Source of the DNA: Spirochaetales bacterium Spiro_02
Lineage (GTDB): Bacteria > Spirochaetota > Spirochaetia > Sphaerochaetales > Sphaerochaetaceae
NCBI GenBank assembly: GCA_001604275.1
Contig: LVBD01000014.1
Span: forward strand, 1-38,659
Direction of reading: 5' to 3'
Length of the DNA stretch: 38,659 nucleotides
This document shows, in pieces, positions 1 through 7,309 of this stretch (position 1 is the stretch's first letter; each line of letters opens with the position of its first letter). The notes beneath the pieces are model-generated. The model did no database searches. It saw nothing but the letters and a program-made list of their open reading frames with translations, and had not been told where the DNA came from. The translations under genes were made by a program, and so were the position numbers.

Positions 1-36
1 GAAGATGATAGCGAACAGGAAGAGGACGAGACCTAG
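1..36 (+). other. possible 3' end of an unrelated acidic ORF at the window edge
   Basis: In frame 1 the first 11 codons read as a very acidic peptide (EDDSEQEEDET) ending in TAG at 34-36. This could be the tail of a gene that starts outside the window, or chance. It is out of frame with the TRAP gene that follows. Very little can be said from 11 codons. Confidence 0.2.
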
Positions 37-59
37 TTATAATTGGGTCGGGAATTTGA

Positions 60-1001
60 GAAACTTCGGGTGCGGAGAAAGTCTACACAATCAAGATCGG
101 TCATGAATTTACCACGGAAAGTCCACGCCACAAGGGGCTGGAAGCCTTCAAGAGCTACGTCGAGGAGAAGTCGGCAGGTCGTCTCAAGGTAGAACTGTAT
201 CCGGCGGCAGTCCTCGGCAAAGAGGCGGAAATGCAGGAATCAATGAAGATGGGGAACCTTGAAGCGTTTGTCGGAGGCCCGTTCGACGCCGAAACGGAAA
301 AGCTCAACTTGATCCTGATGCCGTTTTTCTTCAACGACCAGGATGCGTTGATGCGCGTCGCCCATAGCGATATCGGAGAGGCGATCAGAAAGGACGGGGA
401 AAAGAATAACCTGAAGATATTGGCGTTTGGAAACGGAGGTTCCAGACAGATCACCAATAACGTCAGGGAGATCAAGACCCCCGCGGACATGAAAGGTTTG
501 AAGATCAGAACGCCGAACATGCAGTCCATCATCGAATGCATGAAAGCGCTCGGAGCCAATCCTGTGACCATCCCGTATGCCGATCTGTACATGGCGTTGA
601 AGACTGGCGTAGTCGATGGACAGGAAAATCCGCTGGCGAACATCGGCGACATGAAATTCTACGAAGTCCAGAAGTACATGACATACATCGACTACCAGTT
701 TCACCCGGAAGTTCTGTGCATGAACTTGAAGTTCTTCAACAATCTTCCTGCCGACCTGCAGCAGATCGTCCAGGACGGAGCGTGGATATTCATCGATACT
801 GTCAATGAAATCAGGACGGAGATGGACAAGGATTATTACAAGATGATCGAGGACACCGGAGTCAAGATATATAAGCCGACAGCGGCGGAAAAGAAACAAT
901 TCATGGAAGCGTGCGAGCCAGTCTACTCATATTTCATCGACAAGGGCGTGTTTACGCAAGCCGAACTTGATGAAGTCCGACGAGTCGCGCAAGGCAACTG
1001 A
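60..1001 (+). CDS. dctP: TRAP transporter substrate-binding protein DctP, 5' end missing
   Basis: Periplasmic solute receptor of a tripartite ATP-independent transporter. The readable frame starts just after a TGA at 57-59 and goes straight into a typical mature DctP N-terminus (VYTIKIGHEFTTESPRHKG). Family hallmarks follow: the LGKEAEMQESMKMG segment, KTPADMKGLKIRTP and the VDGQENPLANI segment near residue 200, which supplies ligand-contacting residues in DctP proteins. No ATG, GTG or TTG lies between the TGA and codon 231, and no hydrophobic signal peptide is encoded in any frame of bases 1-60. The first ATG (231) would remove about 55 conserved residues and the export signal. Either the 5' end is broken or the window edge is an assembly or rearrangement junction. 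The genes dctQ and dctM follow in the same direction. Family call secure; ligand unknown, possibly a sugar acid given the aldolase downstream. Confidence 0.9.
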   Translation, partial: ETSGAEKVYTIKIGHEFTTESPRHKGLEAFKSYVEEKSAGRLKVELYPAAVLGKEAEMQESMKMGNLEAFVGGPFDAETEKLNLILMPFFFNDQDALMRVAHSDIGEAIRKDGEKNNLKILAFGNGGSRQITNNVREIKTPADMKGLKIRTPNMQSIIECMKALGANPVTIPYADLYMALKTGVVDGQENPLANIGDMKFYEVQKYMTYIDYQFHPEVLCMNLKFFNNLPADLQQIVQDGAWIFIDTVNEIRTEMDKDYYKMIEDTGVKIYKPTAAEKKQFMEACEPVYSYFIDKGVFTQAELDEVRRVAQGN

Positions 1002-1013
1002 AGGAATCTCCAC

Positions 1014-1038
1014 CCCATCCAGGGAACCCCTGGATGGG
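1014..1038 (+). promoter_or_regulatory. perfect 11-bp hairpin between dctP and dctQ
   Basis: The arms CCCATCCAGGG (1014-1024) and CCCTGGATGGG (1028-1038) are exact inverted repeats with a 3-base loop, starting 12 bases after the dctP stop and ending 25 bases before the chosen dctQ start. No T run follows, so it is not a classical terminator. In transporter operons such hairpins often protect the 3' end of the binding-protein message or lower read-through to the permease genes; that role is inferred here. Confidence 0.75.
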
Positions 1039-1063
1039 AGTATCATCAAAAGGGGTTGTGCAT

Positions 1064-1588
1064 ATGGTCAAAGTGATCAAAGCAGTCGACAAAGTGTTTT
1101 CCATCATTCTACCGCTCATGGTCGGTTTCCTGGCAGTCGGTGTCATCGGCACCGTATTTCTGAGGTATCTGTTCAGTATCTCTTTTGGTTGGCTGGAAGA
1201 GTTCCTGACGATGGCTTTCGTGGAAATCGTGTTCATCGGATCGGCTGTCTGCATTAGGGAGCATCAGCATATCGCGATCTCCATGTTCGTCGACAAACTG
1301 CCTGAAAAGAAAAAGCGTGTCGCGGACATGGCGGTCATGATCGTCATCGCCCTGGTTTCAGTGGTGATGCTCATATATTCCATCAACTGGATATATATGG
1401 TCGGAGGAACCATCTCTCCGACATCAGGGATAAGGAAGGGCGTGTACTACATCACAGTACCGATTTCCGCTTTCTTTTCCATCTTCTATGCAATCGTTGA
1501 AATCGTCGGAAACTTCGTATCGATTCCGAAACCGGAAACTGGATACCAAAGTGACGATGCCATTCTCAAGGAGGAATCAGCAAAATGA
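1064..1588 (+). CDS. dctQ: TRAP transporter small permease DctQ
   Basis: Small integral-membrane subunit of the TRAP transporter, 174 aa, working with DctM in the inner membrane. Four hydrophobic segments are visible at about residues 9-35, 46-63, 86-107 and 127-150, the usual DctQ topology, with the family-typical charged stretch after helix 2 (REHQHIAISMFVDKLP). An in-frame ATG at 1034 exists, but it lies inside the intergenic hairpin; the ATG at 1064 has AAAGGGG (1048-1054) about 9 bases upstream, so 1064 is chosen. The stop overlaps the dctM start in an ATGA, which points to translational coupling. Confident family call. Confidence 0.9.
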   Translation: MVKVIKAVDKVFSIILPLMVGFLAVGVIGTVFLRYLFSISFGWLEEFLTMAFVEIVFIGSAVCIREHQHIAISMFVDKLPEKKKRVADMAVMIVIALVSVVMLIYSINWIYMVGGTISPTSGIRKGVYYITVPISAFFSIFYAIVEIVGNFVSIPKPETGYQSDDAILKEESAK

Positions 1589-2862
1589 ATCTCATCATCA
1601 TGTTCGTAGCCCTTGTGGCGTTGATTCTCTTGGGGGTTCCTATCGCCTATTCGCTGGGCGGGTCCGGCATTCTGTATCTGTTGCTCGACAATCCGTCGTT
1701 TCTCATGTCGTTTCCCCAGCGGGTATGGAGCGGCGCCGACAGTTTTATTCTGATCGCAATGCCGCTGTTCATGCTTTCCGGGGAATTGATGAACCATGGA
1801 GGGCTTACCAAGCGGCTTGTCGATTTCTCGCTTCTGCTGGTCAAACCGATCAAGGGGGGGCTTGCGGAAGTAAATGTCGTAGCTTCTATGATATTCGGCG
1901 GCATTACAGGATCTTCAGTAGCGGATACTTCCGCACTTGGAAGCATATTGATTCCGGATATGGTCAAAAAAGGATATCCAAGGGGATTCACGACGGGGGT
2001 GACAGTCGCCTCTTCGACGATGGGAATGATTATCCCTCCCAGCATACCGATGCTGATGTTCGCAATGGTCAGCGGCGTGAGCGTGGGAAAATTATTCATG
2101 GCGGGACTGATACCCGGCTTGATGATCGGAATCTTTCAACTCGTATATACATGGATCGTATCACAGAAACGTGGATATCATGATCTGGAACGCTATTCCG
2201 AGAAAAAAACGAATGGACAGATCGCAAAGGATGGGATTCTCGCAATCTTGATGCCGGTCATGATCCTTGTGACGGTTTCGGCCGGAATCGCCACAGCATC
2301 GGAAAGTGCCGCGATCGCGGTTCTCTATGCGTTGATCCTCGGCTTCTTCGTCTATAAGGAACTATCGGCGAAAACGCTCTGGTCTAGTTTAAAGAAGACC
2401 GCGATCATGACTGCGTCGATCATGATCATAGGCGGGTTCACCATGATCTTCACATGGATTCTCGCCGTAGAGCAGATTCCGAACCAGATCGCTTCGTTCC
2501 TCCTAGGATCGAATATTCCGTCGTGGGTCATTTTCCTGTTCCTCGACATTCTGATTCTGTTCTTGGGAACCTTTCTTGATGTCGTTCCCTGCATTCTGTT
2601 GATCGCTCCGATTCTGATGCCGGTCATGGTCCAATTGGGCATGAGCGAACTTCAGTTCGGCATCATCCTCGTTGTCGGACTTGCCATCGGACTGGTCACT
2701 CCGCCCGTGGGAATGTGCTTGAATGTAGCTTCGAAGATTTCCGGCGAATCGATCGTCGAGGTCTTCAAGGATGCGCTTCCATTTCTCGCCTGCAACCTCA
2801 TCGTTCTGCTGTTGGTTACGTTCATTCCAGGGTTGAGTCTTTGGTTGCCATCGATTTTGTAA
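1585..2862 (+). CDS. dctM: TRAP transporter large permease DctM
   Basis: Large permease subunit of the TRAP transporter, 425 aa, the normal family length. It is strongly hydrophobic over its whole length and shows DctM landmarks: GVPIAYSLG near the N-terminus, the GGITGSSVADTSALGSILIPDM stretch around residues 107-130, the MIIPPSIPM loop and the GLVTPPVGMCLNVAS motif near the C-terminus. It couples sodium entry to uptake of the ligand delivered by DctP. The start ATG overlaps the dctQ stop, with GGAGG 13-9 bases upstream. Followed after 14 bases by the aldolase, so the operon very likely continues. Confidence 0.95.
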   Translation: MNLIIMFVALVALILLGVPIAYSLGGSGILYLLLDNPSFLMSFPQRVWSGADSFILIAMPLFMLSGELMNHGGLTKRLVDFSLLLVKPIKGGLAEVNVVASMIFGGITGSSVADTSALGSILIPDMVKKGYPRGFTTGVTVASSTMGMIIPPSIPMLMFAMVSGVSVGKLFMAGLIPGLMIGIFQLVYTWIVSQKRGYHDLERYSEKKTNGQIAKDGILAILMPVMILVTVSAGIATASESAAIAVLYALILGFFVYKELSAKTLWSSLKKTAIMTASIMIIGGFTMIFTWILAVEQIPNQIASFLLGSNIPSWVIFLFLDILILFLGTFLDVVPCILLIAPILMPVMVQLGMSELQFGIILVVGLAIGLVTPPVGMCLNVASKISGESIVEVFKDALPFLACNLIVLLLVTFIPGLSLWLPSIL

Positions 2863-2876
2863 AACAAGGAGAAAAA

Positions 2877-3653
2877 ATGAAACTCAAAGAAAAAATGAAG
2901 CAAGGGCCGGTCTACGGTATCACATGTTATACGGGAGCCGCTTGCGCAGTGGAGGCGATCGGAGGCTGGGGGTTCGATTTCGTCTACCTCGATCTGGAAC
3001 ACAGCTCGATCGACGGGCTGTGCAACATGGAGCGGCTGATCCTCAGCGCGCTACATGCGGGAGTCTCCCCGTTGGTACGTACCAGTGGAGTCCACGACTC
3101 AGAAATCCGACAGCTGTTGGAAATGGGCGCCGAGGGAGTCGTCGTCCCGCATTGTCGGACAAAAGAGGATGTGCTGGAAATTCTCAAGAACGCCAAGTTC
3201 CCTCCGATGGGACGTCGTGGAGGAGAATCCAACGTCAGGGCTGCGGCCTACGGGACAAAAGGGTTCTCATGGTCGGCGTATACGAAGAAAAGCAACGAAG
3301 ACACGCTTGTCATTCCGATGGACGAAGATTATGAATTCTCCGAAAACATCCAAGAGATTCTCGATGTTCCCGGAATCGATGCGATCAATTTCGGACCAGT
3401 GGACTATGCGCTGAGCGTCGGCGCCGAAGTCGGATACCAGGCGAAGGATACGAGAGTGCAGGATGCTTATGCCCTGCTGGCTCGGGAAGCTGGGAAACGG
3501 AGTATCGGTATCATGGCTCCCGTCGTTCCGTCCGCCGCGCCGGATCTCAAAGCCGCCATCGGCAGAGGCATCAACATGCTGATCCTTGGAAATGACATGC
3601 ATCATCTGCAGACGGCGCTGAAATCGCTGAGAAAAGAAATAGAATCCATCTGA
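2877..3653 (+). CDS. HpcH/HpaI-family aldolase
   Basis: 258-aa class II (metal-dependent) aldolase of the HpcH/HpaI family, which cleaves 2-oxo-3-deoxy sugar acids or 4-hydroxy-2-oxo acids to pyruvate and an aldehyde. Visible active-site features are H42 in DLEHSSID (catalytic base position), R68 in LVRTSG (pyruvate carboxylate), the PMGRRGGESNVRAAAYG substrate loop at 110-126, and the metal ligands E150 and D176 (GPVD). The reading frame stays open upstream into dctM, but ATG 2877 has AAGGAG (2866-2871) 5 bases before it and only this start gives the family N-terminus. The place directly behind a TRAP operon suggests it degrades the imported compound. Exact substrate cannot be read from sequence. 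Confidence 0.88.
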   Translation: MKLKEKMKQGPVYGITCYTGAACAVEAIGGWGFDFVYLDLEHSSIDGLCNMERLILSALHAGVSPLVRTSGVHDSEIRQLLEMGAEGVVVPHCRTKEDVLEILKNAKFPPMGRRGGESNVRAAAYGTKGFSWSAYTKKSNEDTLVIPMDEDYEFSENIQEILDVPGIDAINFGPVDYALSVGAEVGYQAKDTRVQDAYALLAREAGKRSIGIMAPVVPSAAPDLKAAIGRGINMLILGNDMHHLQTALKSLRKEIESI

Positions 3654-3684
3654 CGATACGAAAAAGCATTACTTTTCGATGAAG

Positions 3685-3715
3685 CTCCATGTATGCTATG
3701 ATCTGGTACATGGAG
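3685..3715 (+). promoter_or_regulatory. inverted-repeat operator over the promoter of the GntR-type regulator
   Basis: Exact 9-bp arms CTCCATGTA (3685-3693) and TACATGGAG (3707-3715) are separated by 13 bases, 22 bp centre to centre, i.e. two helical turns. The spacer holds TATGAT (3697-3702), a good -10 box; no convincing -35 is visible. The right arm also supplies GGAG, the ribosome-binding site for the start at 3724. The position fits autoregulation by the regulator; binding itself is inferred. Confidence 0.6.
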
Positions 3716-3723
3716 TTTCGCTT

Positions 3724-4461
3724 ATGGGGAAAAACATGCCTGATACCAGCGCGACAATCTTTGACACACTGAAAAATGAATTGACTTGCCTGACGATCAA
3801 GCCAGGACAGCCCGTTGTAGAAAGCGAAGTCTGCGCTCGATTCGGTGTTACCAGACCGCCGGTCAGAACTGTATTCCAACGGCTACAGGATATCGGTCTC
3901 CTGGAAATCGTCCCATACAAGGGTGCATATGCTACATTGCTCGATCTTGACGAAATCTATCAGGAGATATTCTTTCGAACCGCTACAGAAGGACGAGTCA
4001 TTCAGGAATTCATCGCCTTGAAGCCGGACGACTTCACGCTCGAGGATATCCTTCACAACATCAGGCTTCAGAAACTATTGATTTCCCAAGATACGGTAGA
4101 TGAAAAACGATTCTATCATTTGGATTGTTCCATGCACGAAATCTGGTTTCGCAAGATGCATTGCGAGGCGGTATGGAAAAAGATTCAAAGCGATATCGTA
4201 TATGAACGGTTCAGGATGCTCGACTTCGTCGGCACGCTGAAGTATCAGGAAATCGTCCACGACCATGAGGTGCTCTTCGATGCGATATCACAACGTAGGC
4301 CACAGGATATCGACAGAATCCTTGGATCCCACTTGAACGCCGGACTACGGCGTATGGGCGAGTTGATCGTCACCGAATACCGCCAATACTTCAAACTTTC
4401 GGACAATGCACAGTACTGGATCGCATACAACAAACGACATGGATACGGAAAGAACCCATAA
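3724..4461 (+). CDS. GntR-family transcriptional regulator, FCD (FadR) subfamily
   Basis: 245-aa DNA-binding regulator. The N-terminal winged helix is clear: IFDTLKNELTCLTIKPGQPVVESEVCARFGVTRPPVRTVFQRLQDIGLLEIVPYKGAY. The C-terminal part is an all-helical FCD ligand domain with the spaced acidic and His residues (DCSMHEIWF, VHDHEVLF, LGSHLNAGL) that bind a metal and a small acid in this subfamily. The frame is open from 3679, but that ATG lies at the edge of the inverted repeat; ATG 3724 has GGAG 8 bases upstream. ATG 3736 (GGGGA upstream) is a second option. It sits 70 bases after the aldolase and probably controls the TRAP-aldolase genes in response to the imported acid or its breakdown product. 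Confidence 0.88.
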   Translation: MGKNMPDTSATIFDTLKNELTCLTIKPGQPVVESEVCARFGVTRPPVRTVFQRLQDIGLLEIVPYKGAYATLLDLDEIYQEIFFRTATEGRVIQEFIALKPDDFTLEDILHNIRLQKLLISQDTVDEKRFYHLDCSMHEIWFRKMHCEAVWKKIQSDIVYERFRMLDFVGTLKYQEIVHDHEVLFDAISQRRPQDIDRILGSHLNAGLRRMGELIVTEYRQYFKLSDNAQYWIAYNKRHGYGKNP

Positions 4462-4561
4462 TGGAGCATGTACCTAACTGATGATCCTTCAGCGACATTC
4501 CTTTTTTCCTAGACGAAGTACAATCGTATGATTATTTTCTCATAGAATCTGGTCAGGGTGG

Positions 4562-4590
4562 TTGACCATATCGAAAAAGAAATTTAGAAC
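4562..4590 (+). promoter_or_regulatory. sigma70-like promoter upstream of the DUF2156 gene
   Basis: TTGACC (4562-4567) and TAGAAC (4585-4590) are spaced by 17 bases. The predicted transcript starts near 4597, giving a leader of about 50 bases that contains the hairpin at 4608-4625. Both boxes match consensus only in part. Confidence 0.45.
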
Positions 4591-4607
4591 AATACGGACC
4601 ACTCTCC

Positions 4608-4625
4608 TTCCCCCGAGCGGGGGAA
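4608..4625 (+). promoter_or_regulatory. GC-rich hairpin in the leader of the DUF2156 gene
   Basis: TTCCCCCG (4608-4615) and CGGGGGAA (4618-4625) form an 18-base near-perfect palindrome; as RNA it folds into a 7-bp stem with a GAGC loop. It ends 10 bases before the ribosome-binding site GAAGGAAGG. There is no T run, so it is more likely a leader structure or protein site than a terminator. Confidence 0.5.
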
Positions 4626-4649
4626 CAGGATTATCGAAGGAAGGTTTTC

Positions 4650-5516
4650 GTGCAATTCCATATACCTGTCGCGGAAGACAAGCAAGCCTATGAAAGACTG
4701 TGCCGCGAAATTTCGTGTCTCGCCTATGAATATCGTTTTTCGTTCCTTTGGCTTTGGAAGGATTCAGGGGATTTTTCCATCTGCATCGAAGATGACGCCG
4801 CATATCTGTATAGCGCGAAGTTCAAGCTGTTTCTGGCGCCGATCACAAAAGACATGCATGAAGCGTTGGATAGACTCTATGCATATTGCAAGAAGACCGA
4901 CAAGCCGTGCATCCTTACCAGCGTCCCGCAGAACGTCGTCGATCTGATCAAGGACGATCCACGCTATATGATCGAACGGTCCAGGGAACTGGACGACTAC
5001 GTCTACACGTCGGAGAAGCTGATCTCCCTTTCCGGGAAGAAACTGCAGGCGAAAAGAAACCATATTTCCCAGTTCGAGCGCGACTGTTCGTTCACATTCA
5101 ACGAGCTGACGAAGAACGATTTCGAGGAATGTCTCGCATTGGATGATTTCTGGAACTCCCAGCACGACGCTTCATCGGAGGTCCGCGCCGAACGCATCGC
5201 CTTGGAGACCGCTTTCCGGGACTGGGACATGCTCGGATTCATCGGGGCGGTGATCAGGGTCGATGGCAAAGTCGAAGCATTCACTGTCGGAGAAATCGTC
5301 GACGAGACAGAAGCGATCGTCCACTTCGAGAAAGGCAACACGGAATGCCATGGTATCTATCCGACGATCAATCGGCTTTTCTGCGCAAGGTTTCTTTCGA
5401 AAGTGAAGTATGTCGACCGACAGGAGGACATGGGGCTGGAATCGCTTCGCAAAGCGAAGATGTCGTACCACCCCGACCTGATGGTCGAAAAATATACTGT
5501 GGAGCGTATATGCTGA
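4650..5516 (+). CDS. DUF2156 / phosphatidylglycerol lysyltransferase-like domain protein
   Basis: 288-aa cytosolic protein of the DUF2156 family, built on a double GNAT-like fold related to the C-terminal domain of lysyl-phosphatidylglycerol synthase and to FemX-type aminoacyl transferases. Recognisable family blocks are SGKKLQAKRNHISQFER (about residues 128-144), LGFIGAVIRVDGKVEAFTVGE, AIVHFEKGNTECHGIYPTINRLF and the C-terminal DRQEDMGLESLRKAKMSYHP. The start is GTG with GAAGGAAGG (4636-4644) 5 bases upstream; no in-frame ATG fits the family N-terminus. There are no membrane helices, so it is the stand-alone soluble form whose substrate is not known. It overlaps the next gene (ATGCTGA), which implies coupled translation of two acyltransferase-fold proteins. 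Confidence 0.85.
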   Translation: MQFHIPVAEDKQAYERLCREISCLAYEYRFSFLWLWKDSGDFSICIEDDAAYLYSAKFKLFLAPITKDMHEALDRLYAYCKKTDKPCILTSVPQNVVDLIKDDPRYMIERSRELDDYVYTSEKLISLSGKKLQAKRNHISQFERDCSFTFNELTKNDFEECLALDDFWNSQHDASSEVRAERIALETAFRDWDMLGFIGAVIRVDGKVEAFTVGEIVDETEAIVHFEKGNTECHGIYPTINRLFCARFLSKVKYVDRQEDMGLESLRKAKMSYHPDLMVEKYTVERIC

Positions 5517-6367
5517 TCCGGAGCGCGCGTGTGGTGGACAGAGAAGAGCTTCAGGAGCTGTGGGGCCTCGTATTCGATGAGGAACCGGGGTTCCTCGACA
5601 TGTTCTTTTCGCTCCGCTTCGATCCCTCCCATGTGTTCCTCATCGAGGAGGACGGACGGATCGTCAGCGCGCTGCATGCGTTGCCTTCCAGGTTTCTGAG
5701 AGCCGATGGCGACACGAGCGACGCTACGAACATCGTCGGTGCGGCGACTCTTGCGCAGTACAGGCGGCGCGGCTACATGGAGGCGTTGCTCAAGCATGTC
5801 AGGAAGTCGGGTACGACTCCGGTGCTGCTCTACCCTGCCGTCAGGGCGTACTATGAAAAGAACGGCTTTTGCAGCTGCAGCGTCTCGACACTGTATGATC
5901 TGGAACGAAGCGGAGGAATACAGGAAGACCGGTGCCGACCGGACGAAACGCATTCGCAACCGGACGAAATATTTTCGAACGCCTTGCTCGACCGGTTCGA
6001 TGCGGCGTATGTCGCGTCGATCACCCCGAAAGGTGGCTTGTTGCGGGATCGCGACGGATGGAAGCTGCTGTTGCAAGGCTATGCTCCGTCGATCGTCACG
6101 GAAGACGGACGAAGGTATGGTTCCGCAGGGTTCGCCTATGCGTTCGTCGTCGGCGATACAGCGGTGGAGACAGCCGCCCAAGACGGGCCGTCCGCGCAGG
6201 CGCTCATAGACGCATTGACAGATCGAGGGGTCGCAAAGGTCAGGGCGATGGAAGCGTCCCCAGTCGATACGTTCCTTTCTGCCTCCGCGCTCCCACGATC
6301 GACGATGCAGGAAGGCATGACGTTCCCCGCCCTCCCCGGCAATCCGTTCATCGGCGAACAATACTGA
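5510..6367 (+). CDS. GNAT-family N-acetyltransferase with C-terminal extension
   Basis: 285 aa. The N-terminal 130 residues form a GNAT domain: beta strands around VFLIEEDGRIVSALHALPSRF, then the acetyl-CoA loop TLAQYRRRGYMEALLKHV (RRRGY in place of the usual Q/RxxGxG/A) and PAVRAYYEKNGF as the last conserved segment. The remaining 150 residues resemble the second half of Eis-type double acetyltransferases only loosely. The frame is open from 5345, inside the DUF2156 gene, but ATG 5510 overlaps that gene's stop and gives the normal GNAT start. Acceptor unknown. The pairing with DUF2156 suggests a shared modification of an amino acid, peptide or lipid; that is inference. Confidence 0.8.
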   Translation: MLIRSARVVDREELQELWGLVFDEEPGFLDMFFSLRFDPSHVFLIEEDGRIVSALHALPSRFLRADGDTSDATNIVGAATLAQYRRRGYMEALLKHVRKSGTTPVLLYPAVRAYYEKNGFCSCSVSTLYDLERSGGIQEDRCRPDETHSQPDEIFSNALLDRFDAAYVASITPKGGLLRDRDGWKLLLQGYAPSIVTEDGRRYGSAGFAYAFVVGDTAVETAAQDGPSAQALIDALTDRGVAKVRAMEASPVDTFLSASALPRSTMQEGMTFPALPGNPFIGEQY

Positions 6368-6432
6368 ACAATTGCAACTTTGCGATAGAAAAGGTAGGCT
6401 GGACTTCAGAACGATACAAAGGGAAGGAACTG

Positions 6433-7221
6433 ATGGAGACAGCCGGTCACAGCTACACCGAAACAAACGCTCAGACGATCGACCGTTGGGTTGAATCGGG
6501 CTGGGAATGGGGCTGCCCCATCTCCCATGATGTATATGTGCAGGCGCAGTCAGGCGAATGGGACGTCGTGCTGACACCGACGAAACCGGTGCCCCATGGG
6601 TGGTTTCTCCCGTTTCACAGAGCAAGGATTCTCGGTCTCGCTTCCGGAGGTGGCCAGCAGATGCCGATCTTCGCCGCGCTTGGAGCGGAATGCACTGTGC
6701 TCGACTACTCCGAGAAACAACTGGAAAGCGAAATCATGATCGCCAGACGGGAAGGATATGAAATCGAGGCCGTCCGTGCCGACATGACGCGCCCGTTGCC
6801 GTTTCCCGATGAATCGTTCGACATGATCTTTCATCCGGTCTCGAACTGCTATGTGGAGGAGGTACTCCCGATCTGGAAGGAATGCCGGCGCATCCTCAGG
6901 CCCGGTGGAGTGTTGCTCGCCGGTGTCGATATCGGAATCAACTACATATTCGATGAAACTGAAACGACAGTGTGTCAGAAGCTGCCGTTCAATCCCCTCA
7001 AGGATCCGGAACTCTACAAGCGATGCATCGAAAACAACGACGGAGTGCAGTTCTCCCATACGGTGGAAGAACAGCTTGGAGGCCTGCTGAAAGCGGGGTT
7101 CACGATCACCGATCTGTACGAAGATACCAACGGGAGCGGCAGATTGCATGAATTCAACGTACCTACGTTCCTTGCGGTACGCGCCGTGAAGCCCTCGTTG
7201 CCCATGGGCACGGCGAACTGA
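6433..7221 (+). CDS. class I SAM-dependent methyltransferase
   Basis: 262-aa Rossmann-fold methyltransferase. The SAM-binding motif I is the variant form LGLASGGGQQMPIFAALGAECTVLDYS (about residues 58-84), in which LASGGGQQ replaces LDLGCGTG, typical of one widespread uncharacterised subfamily. Further blocks are VRADMTRPLPFPDESFDMIFHPVSNCYVEEV and RRILRPGGVLLAGVDIG. ATG 6433 has GGAAGGA 4 bases upstream; the longer open frame from 5932 is a shadow over the acetyltransferase. It lies 65 bases after the acetyltransferase and could belong to the same transcript. Substrate unknown. Confidence 0.85.
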   Translation: METAGHSYTETNAQTIDRWVESGWEWGCPISHDVYVQAQSGEWDVVLTPTKPVPHGWFLPFHRARILGLASGGGQQMPIFAALGAECTVLDYSEKQLESEIMIARREGYEIEAVRADMTRPLPFPDESFDMIFHPVSNCYVEEVLPIWKECRRILRPGGVLLAGVDIGINYIFDETETTVCQKLPFNPLKDPELYKRCIENNDGVQFSHTVEEQLGGLLKAGFTITDLYEDTNGSGRLHEFNVPTFLAVRAVKPSLPMGTAN

Positions 7222-7309
7222 AACTGATCGTGCAACAAACAGATATTTTCTGTATGATGGAATTCCGTATGCGCTCAGCATATGACCATCATGTATCAGG
7301 AGCCACGAT

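Noticed and set aside
3659-3678. Hairpin CGAAAA / TTTTCG after the aldolase, as a possible terminator.
   Set aside because: Only six mostly A-T pairs, an 8-base loop and no T tract beyond the stem; too weak to call.
5357-6625. Long minus-strand open frame of about 420 codons opposite the acetyltransferase.
   Set aside because: Arg/His/Ser-rich composition typical of an antisense shadow of a high-GC gene; the plus strand encodes a clear GNAT protein.
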